Shown here piece by piece: positions 6,291 through 10,715 of a stretch of DNA of 10,715 bases. This stretch comes from JBGVMW01 sp045125095. GTDB lineage: Bacteria; Bacillota; Clostridia; Lachnospirales; Lachnospiraceae. The notes beneath the pieces are model-generated. The model worked only from the letters and a program-made list of their open reading frames with translations, did no database searches and was not told where the DNA came from. The translations under genes and the position numbers were made by a program. Location: NCBI GenBank assembly GCA_045125095.1, contig JBGVMW010000162.1, positions 1 to 10,715 on the forward strand, written 5' to 3'. Each line of letters starts with the position of its first letter. Within the stretch, counting starts at the first letter, position 1.

Positions 6291-6308
6291 TAATAGGGAG
6301 GAAACATC

Positions 6309-8063
6309 ATGACTACTAAAAATGAGGCAAAACAGTTAAAAAAGAGCCTGAGCATTCGAACACTGATTATGCTCCCAATTATTATCTTGGGAATTGTATC
6401 TATCATATCAAATGTTCTTGCTATTAATAGCTTACAGAATGTAAATAACAATGCTACGGATATAGCCGATACCCATATGACTAGTATTTCCAAGCTGGGT
6501 ACCATTCAAAAAGAAGTACAAAATATCCATAAAATGGGATTATCACATATTATTGCTACGAAGTACGATTCCATGATTGAACTTGTAGAACAGATTGAAG
6601 CTGCTGAAAAAGAAACGGACACACATTTAACAGAATATGTATCTTTCCTAACAACAGAGGATGTCGAAATCTACAATCATATGGTACTCAATTACAAAGA
6701 TTTCAAAGCAGCGCTGCTTACTTTAATGGCATATAGTGCTAATGGACATAAAGTAGATGCATATGCATATGCAAATGATGTGCTAGCTCCATATGGTGAG
6801 GCGATACAGAACGATTTAAATCAATTAATTGCTTATTCTACTGACAATGCCCATGTAGCCAGAGAACAATTACAGACAGTTTACATGAATTCTTTGGTAG
6901 TGAATTCAGTTACTATTCTACTTAGTATTATTTCCATTATTGGTGCATTACTCATTGTATTAACCAGAGTAATAAAACCAATTACAAGAGCAGAAAAAGA
7001 AATCTCTGCCATTATCTCTGATATTGACCGTAGAGAAGGTGACTTGACAAAACGAATCACTGTTCTGCGCAATGATGAAATTGCTGCACTTGGAAATGGT
7101 ATTAATACCTTCATGGAAAAATTACAAAGTATTTTCCATGTAATGACACAGAACTCTGAAAAATTACATTTAGTAGTAAGCGAGGTTCTTCAAAGTGTAC
7201 ATACCTCAAACGCAAGTGCTACTGACTTATCCGCATTAACAGAAGAGTTGGCAGCTACTATGCAGGATGTTGCTAACAATGTTGGTGCTATTAATGTCAA
7301 TGCAGAATCTGTAAGTAATGAAGTAAACAACATTGCAGATAAATCTAATGTAATTAATGAATACTCTAAGAACATGAAACAACATGCAGTACAGATGGAA
7401 ACTACTGCTAAGCAAAACATGGAATTAACCAGCGAAAAAGTATCTGAGATTCTTACCGTTCTTAACAATGCTATCGAAGAAAGTAAGAGTGTTGACCAGG
7501 TAAATGCATTAACACAGGATATTTTGAATATATCCAGTCAGACAAACTTGTTAGCATTAAACGCTTCTATTGAAGCAGCTCGTGCCGGCGAGGCGGGTAA
7601 AGGCTTTGCCGTTGTTGCTGACGAAATCAGTAAACTTGCCGCTGACAGCCGTGATAATGCAAATCATATTCGCCAGATTAATGAAGTGGTAACACAGGCA
7701 GTTTACAATCTTGCTGAAAACGCAAATAGCCTTGTCTCTTATGTAAATGAATCTATTTTACCTGAATTTGCGAATTTCGTAGAACAGGGTAGCGAATATA
7801 AAGAGAATGCTTCTTATATTGAATCTGTTATGGATGAATTTGCAGAAAAGACCGATGACTTAAAGGATGTAGTTTCCCAGATTGCTAACTCCATCAATAT
7901 GATTACTACTTCTATTGATGAAGGCGTAAATGGTGTTATGGGTGCCGCTGACAGTACGCAAGCACTTGTAACAGATATGGATAATATTACTAGAAAAATG
8001 GACGAAAACCAGGAAATTGCAGAAGATTTACAGAAGGAAACAGCTATCTTTGTGAAACTATAA
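6309..8063 (+). CDS. Methyl-accepting chemotaxis protein (four-helix-bundle sensor type)
   Basis: A 584-residue transmembrane chemoreceptor. Residues 17-39 are the first membrane helix, 40-194 an outer all-helical ligand-binding region resembling 4HB_MCP, and 195-219 the second helix. A HAMP linker follows (about 220-275, VIKPITRAEKEI...GDLTKRI...DEIAALGNGINTFMEKL). The rest is the long cytoplasmic coiled-coil signalling domain with the highly conserved hairpin tip at about 408-445 (SSQTNLLALNASIEAARAGEAGKGFAVVADEISKLA), which binds CheA and CheW. GGGAGG stands 7 nt before the ATG. It is co-transcribed with the binding lipoprotein and followed by a terminator, so the pair forms a closed operon. 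The ligand is unknown; sensing a ligand-loaded binding protein, as Tar does with MalE, is the natural inference. Confidence 0.95.
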   Translation: MTTKNEAKQLKKSLSIRTLIMLPIIILGIVSIISNVLAINSLQNVNNNATDIADTHMTSISKLGTIQKEVQNIHKMGLSHIIATKYDSMIELVEQIEAAEKETDTHLTEYVSFLTTEDVEIYNHMVLNYKDFKAALLTLMAYSANGHKVDAYAYANDVLAPYGEAIQNDLNQLIAYSTDNAHVAREQLQTVYMNSLVVNSVTILLSIISIIGALLIVLTRVIKPITRAEKEISAIISDIDRREGDLTKRITVLRNDEIAALGNGINTFMEKLQSIFHVMTQNSEKLHLVVSEVLQSVHTSNASATDLSALTEELAATMQDVANNVGAINVNAESVSNEVNNIADKSNVINEYSKNMKQHAVQMETTAKQNMELTSEKVSEILTVLNNAIEESKSVDQVNALTQDILNISSQTNLLALNASIEAARAGEAGKGFAVVADEISKLAADSRDNANHIRQINEVVTQAVYNLAENANSLVSYVNESILPEFANFVEQGSEYKENASYIESVMDEFAEKTDDLKDVVSQIANSINMITTSIDEGVNGVMGAADSTQALVTDMDNITRKMDENQEIAEDLQKETAIFVKL

Positions 8064-8087
8064 AATATAAGACTTCCTAAGTATATG

Positions 8088-8131
8088 AAAAAAAGGTTCA
8101 GATGACCAACCATATCATCTGAACCTTTTTT
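8088..8131. terminator. Bidirectional intrinsic terminator
   Basis: GGTTCAGATGA (8095-8105) pairs perfectly with TCATCTGAACC (8115-8125), an 11-bp stem with a 9-nt loop, flanked by seven A residues on the left and six T residues on the right. It therefore works on both strands: it ends the chemoreceptor operon on the plus strand and can end the glf-nucleotidyltransferase transcript on the minus strand. Outside it, ACTTCCTAAGTATAT (8072-8086) mirrors ATATACTTGGAAAT (8132-8145), the start of repeat copy B. Confidence 0.9.
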
Positions 8132-8132
8132 A

Positions 8133-8190
8133 TATACTTGGAAATTGCAACGGTTTATTATAGAAGGTAATACTCGAAATTTCCCAGTAC
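8133..8190 (+). repeat. Copy B of the 59-61 bp palindrome-ended repeat
   Basis: It starts TATACTTGGAAATT and ends AAATTTCCCAGTAC, imperfect inverted ends. The core (8140-8184) matches the reverse complement of 4665-4709 in 38 of 45 positions and that of 10558-10602 in 32 of 45, with no gaps. It starts directly at the T-run of the chemoreceptor operon terminator and lies before the 3' end of the converging nucleotidyltransferase gene. Confidence 0.85.
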
Positions 8191-8221
8191 ATCGTAAATT
8201 AAATAACTATATACTAAGAAA

Positions 8222-9283
8222 TCAGGATATCACCGAATAACGTCTCACCATTTCTAAATACAACTTTGTTCGTTCCGCTTCCGACACAGGAAATTCACAC
8301 TTCATCATGTTTCCAACATAAGTAGCCGTTTCATTGAACAAATCCTGCATCAGCATCAATGCTTCCCATATCTGTTCTTTATCCGCTTGGGAATATGTGT
8401 TTAGATATGCCTGCCAGCTTTTCTCTGACAGATATTTATATATGTATTTACTGCATTTTCCAACGCCTACAGTGTAGTCAGTATCAATCCCCACCTGCCA
8501 AGTAAGCATTTTCAGCAGTTGTGGCCGTATCCGTTTATCCATATGTTCTATTGCATACAGCAATTCTCCTCGATATAATCCTTTTGCAACATAAGTAGAT
8601 ACCCAGTGAAATGCATTGACACAGCCATAATATTCACCCTCTGTAGGTGGCTGTATATAATGAGAAGCTTCCTTATCCGGTACGGAATCCGGCAGGCGGT
8701 TATCTTTGTCCAGTAACTTTTTCACATAGGTATGGTCTTTATAATCTTTCTCTAAATGAGCTACATTCAAAAATGTAAAGTCAATTCGATTAATATCTGT
8801 GAACTGAACCAGATAAGAATATTTCTCTTCCGGATTATTTTCGCTTTCAAAAAATAGCTGGTAATCCGGCTCCTGCATAACAGCCACACTGCCAAATCCT
8901 TTTATCCAGGACTTATCTTCAATAAATGGCAGTGTATCTGTCACTCCATACACGATATCATAATCTTGAAAAATGTCCTTCGGCGCATTTGGGTTCGCTC
9001 TGGAACCAGTCACATAAACGGAACGGATTTCCTCATGATTTCTTGCAAAATCAAGTATCAGCGTCATCATTTCGTGCTCACTCCGAACACCTGCTGCCAC
9101 TTCTAAACGTGTCTGCACTCCTTCTTTATCAATATCCTCCTGAAGAAGACTAGGTATTGTAATTTTCGTCTCATATTCTTTAAGGCAGTCTTGACAAAAC
9201 AACCACTTCCTATGACCTCTATCCAGTGGAGGTGTTGAATCCATAAAATCTAACTTCTTACCGCATATACAACATTTTGTCAT
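8222..9283 (-). CDS. ANT(6)/AadE-like nucleotidyltransferase with N-terminal zinc-ribbon-like segment
   Basis: A protein of 353 residues. From about residue 67 to the end it follows the aminoglycoside 6-adenylyltransferase (AadE, ANT(6)) pattern: RSEHEMMTLILDFA, then the nucleotidyltransferase motif VTGSRANPNAPKDIFQDYDIVYGV with GSR at 93-95 and DYD at 107-109, then IDFTFLN, ECVNAFHW-like, KGLYRGELLYAIEH and LLKMLTWQVGIDTDY segments. Those enzymes transfer AMP to streptomycin. Residues 1-40 are extra: C4-X2-C7 and C30-X2-C33 form a probable zinc-binding ribbon not part of classic AadE. Streptomycin resistance cannot be claimed from this: many chromosomal relatives have unknown substrates. AGGTGA stands before the ATG. 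The gene starts 45 bp after glf ends with no separate promoter seen, so both are probably co-transcribed. Confidence 0.82.
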   Translation of the reverse strand: MTKCCICGKKLDFMDSTPPLDRGHRKWLFCQDCLKEYETKITIPSLLQEDIDKEGVQTRLEVAAGVRSEHEMMTLILDFARNHEEIRSVYVTGSRANPNAPKDIFQDYDIVYGVTDTLPFIEDKSWIKGFGSVAVMQEPDYQLFFESENNPEEKYSYLVQFTDINRIDFTFLNVAHLEKDYKDHTYVKKLLDKDNRLPDSVPDKEASHYIQPPTEGEYYGCVNAFHWVSTYVAKGLYRGELLYAIEHMDKRIRPQLLKMLTWQVGIDTDYTVGVGKCSKYIYKYLSEKSWQAYLNTYSQADKEQIWEALMLMQDLFNETATYVGNMMKCEFPVSEAERTKLYLEMVRRYSVIS

Positions 9284-9328
9284 GTTTTCACCTCATTCCT
9301 TACTTAGACAATTTACAGATAGCTAACA

Positions 9329-10444
9329 CTATGCTAACTCGTTCTTCGCAAATTCCAATGCCTCTGCCACAATATGATGCATATCAAAATACTTATACAT
9401 TCCTAAGCGTCCACCAAACAGTACATTCTTCTCCTGCTCAGCCAACGCTTTATACTTCCCATATAATGCATTATTTTTTTCATCATTCATTGGATAATAC
9501 GGTTCATCACCCTTTTTCCATGTAGCCGGATATTCTCGGGTAATTACTGTCTTTTCATTTACTTCACCATTCTGGCAACCATACTCAAAGTGTTTATGCT
9601 CAATAATTCTTGTATAAGGAATCTCGTATTCTGTATAATTTACGACAGCATTTCCTTGATAGTTTTCACAGTCTAATGTTTCTGTTTCAAATCTAAGAGA
9701 ACGGTATTCTAACTCGCCATAGCAGTAGTTAAAATATTCATCAATCATACCAGTGAAAATAATTTTATCTGCCTGGGAAGTAAGCTTCTCTCTGTCAGCA
9801 AAAAAATCTGTATGGAGTCTTACTTCTATTCCCTCTAACATTTTTTCTATGATCTGGGTATAACCACCTACCGGTATTCCCTGATATTTGTCATTAAAAT
9901 AGTTATTGTCATACACAAAGCGAACAGGCAGGCGCTTAATAATAAAGCTTGGTAGTTCTTTTGCAGACTTACCCCACTGCTTTTCTGTGTAACCTTTTAC
10001 CAATTTCTCATAAATATCTCGTCCTACCAGACTGATTGCCTGTTCTTCTAAATTTTTTGGTTCTGTAATGCCGGCTTCCCGTATCTGCTCCTCAATTTTT
10101 GCTTTCGCCTCTGCAGGTGTTTTTACATCCCACATTTTACTGAAGGTGTTCATATTGAATGGCATATTATAAAGCTCATCCTTATATCTTGCTACCGGCG
10201 AATTCGTATATCGGTTAAATTCTGCAAACTGCTGTATATAATCCCACACTTCTTTATTACTTGTATGAAAAATATGTGCACCATACTGGTGAACCTGAAT
10301 GCCCTCTACTTCCTTTGTGTAAATATTTCCAGCTATATGAGAACGCTTGTCAATTACCAGAACCGTTTTCCCTTTCTTTTTGGCTTCCGATGCAAAAATT
10401 GCACCAAATAATCCCGCTCCCACTACTAAATAATCGTACTTCAT
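9329..10444 (-). CDS. glf: UDP-galactopyranose mutase
   Basis: A 371-residue cytoplasmic flavoenzyme, normal length for the bacterial family, that interconverts UDP-galactopyranose and UDP-galactofuranose for cell-surface polysaccharides. The FAD-binding motif VVGAGLFGAIFA is at residues 7-18, D32 closes the ADP-binding fold, and AGNIYT is at 38-43. The typical QYGAHIFHTSNKEVW segment follows at 53-67. Further family signatures are YTEKQWGKSAKELP, NNYFNDKYQGIPVGGYTQ and the C-terminal NVLFGGRLGMYKYFDMHHIV. The start has AAGGAAG 8 nt upstream and a strong promoter about 40 bp further. No glycosyltransferase or polysaccharide gene lies within the window, except that DNA beyond the right edge is unseen. 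Its downstream partner is an ANT(6)-like gene. Confidence 0.96.
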   Translation of the reverse strand: MKYDYLVVGAGLFGAIFASEAKKKGKTVLVIDKRSHIAGNIYTKEVEGIQVHQYGAHIFHTSNKEVWDYIQQFAEFNRYTNSPVARYKDELYNMPFNMNTFSKMWDVKTPAEAKAKIEEQIREAGITEPKNLEEQAISLVGRDIYEKLVKGYTEKQWGKSAKELPSFIIKRLPVRFVYDNNYFNDKYQGIPVGGYTQIIEKMLEGIEVRLHTDFFADREKLTSQADKIIFTGMIDEYFNYCYGELEYRSLRFETETLDCENYQGNAVVNYTEYEIPYTRIIEHKHFEYGCQNGEVNEKTVITREYPATWKKGDEPYYPMNDEKNNALYGKYKALAEQEKNVLFGGRLGMYKYFDMHHIVAEALEFAKNELA

Positions 10445-10481
10445 ATGTTTCTTCCTTTCTCATAGCATAGCAATATCCACT

Positions 10482-10510
10482 ATTATAGCCTCTTTCTGTT
10501 ACTCTGTCCA
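10482..10510 (-). promoter_or_regulatory. Sigma-A promoter of glf
   Basis: Minus-strand TGGACA (10510-10505), a 17-bp spacer and a perfect TATAAT (10487-10482). The start would be near 10475, about 30 nt before the glf ATG. The -35 matches the consensus in five of six positions. Confidence 0.82.
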
Positions 10511-10550
10511 CATTCTTAACCAAACATACAGGCAAATCAATTTCGTTTTA

Positions 10551-10609
10551 TATACTAGGAAATTTCATGCATTACAATTTACATTAAACTCCTGTGATTT
10601 CCTAGTATA
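10551..10609 (-). repeat. Copy C of the 59-61 bp palindrome-ended repeat
   Basis: The two ends are perfect inverted repeats over 13 bp: TATACTAGGAAAT at the left and ATTTCCTAGTATA at the right. Read on the minus strand its 45-bp core (10558-10602) aligns without gaps to copies A and B (32 of 45 with B). It lies upstream of the glf promoter and right after a hairpin with a short T-run on that strand. Confidence 0.82.
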
Positions 10610-10690
10610 AAAGAGTTCTGCTTGCAGAACTCTCGCGCCGAGCGCGGTCGCTTGCGACATACTACATTTCGCGCGAGTGCGCATCCTATT
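10610..10690. other. GC-rich hairpin-dense spacer between repeat copies C and D
   Basis: Three inverted repeats are nested here: GAGTTCTG/CAGAACTC (10613-10632), CTCGCGC/GCGCGAG (10632-10638 with 10671-10677) and GTCGC/GCGAC (10647-10658). On the minus strand the first is followed by TTTT and then copy C, so it may be a terminator for a gene beyond the right edge. The composition differs sharply from the AT-rich flanks. No coding frame is supported. Confidence 0.55.
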
Positions 10691-10715
10691 TTTTATATAC
10701 TAGGAAATTTCATGC
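10691..10715 (-). repeat. Partial copy D of the repeat, cut by the window edge
   Basis: The last 25 bases are identical to 10546-10570, the left flank and start of copy C, in direct orientation and 145 bp away. Only the first part of this copy is inside the window. Confidence 0.72.

Noticed and set aside
8222..9283. Calling the ANT(6)-like gene a streptomycin resistance gene
   Set aside because: The catalytic motif is present, but the fusion, the operon context and the many chromosomal relatives of unknown substrate make a resistance claim unsupported.
10551..10715. Repeat copies C and D as a CRISPR array
   Set aside because: Only two units are seen, the spacer is 80-90 bp and itself palindromic, and the same repeat occurs singly at 4657 and 8133; no cas gene is present.

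Overview
The window reads as low-GC Firmicutes (Clostridia) chromosome, most likely a gut Lachnospiraceae-type bacterium. This rests on AT-rich intergenic DNA, strong AGGAGG-type ribosome binding sites, sigma-A promoters, U-tract terminators, a lipoprotein binding protein and a preQ1-I riboswitch; the species cannot be told from the sequence. No tRNA, rRNA, CRISPR array or intact transposase gene is visible.

Layout. 1-530 has no convincing gene; it holds a minus-strand terminator, a very long imperfect hairpin (261-393) and a GC-rich patch. 531-2128 is a minus-strand queuosine-salvage operon: promoter, preQ1-I riboswitch, two candidate terminators, a radical SAM gene resembling queuine lyase (queL), and an overlapping YhhQ-family transporter gene. 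2290-4450 is a minus-strand ECF sigma operon: an ECF-type promoter, the sigma factor, a single-pass membrane protein likely to be its anti-sigma, and a small secreted SH3-domain protein. 4451-5015 is intergenic and holds a possible small RNA transcription unit and one copy of a 59-61 bp repeat. 5016-8063 is a plus-strand two-gene operon of a sugar-type binding lipoprotein and a chemoreceptor, with no permease or ATPase gene, closed by a bidirectional terminator next to a second repeat copy. 8222-10444 is a minus-strand pair: UDP-galactopyranose mutase (glf) and an ANT(6)-like nucleotidyltransferase with an added N-terminal zinc-ribbon-like segment. 10551-10715 has a third repeat copy and the start of a fourth, separated by a GC-rich hairpin-rich spacer.

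How the parts work together. The queuosine operon fits a product-sensing circuit: QueL is known to make preQ1 from queuine, YhhQ proteins carry queuosine precursors, and the leader carries a preQ1 aptamer. The sigma operon looks autoregulated and envelope-directed. The binding protein and chemoreceptor look like a dedicated sensing pair rather than part of an importer.

The most unusual observations are the dispersed palindromic repeat family, each full copy of which starts right after a terminator-like hairpin and U-tract; the compact putative small RNA at about 4718-4806; the long hairpin at 261-393; and the zinc-ribbon/ANT(6) fusion.
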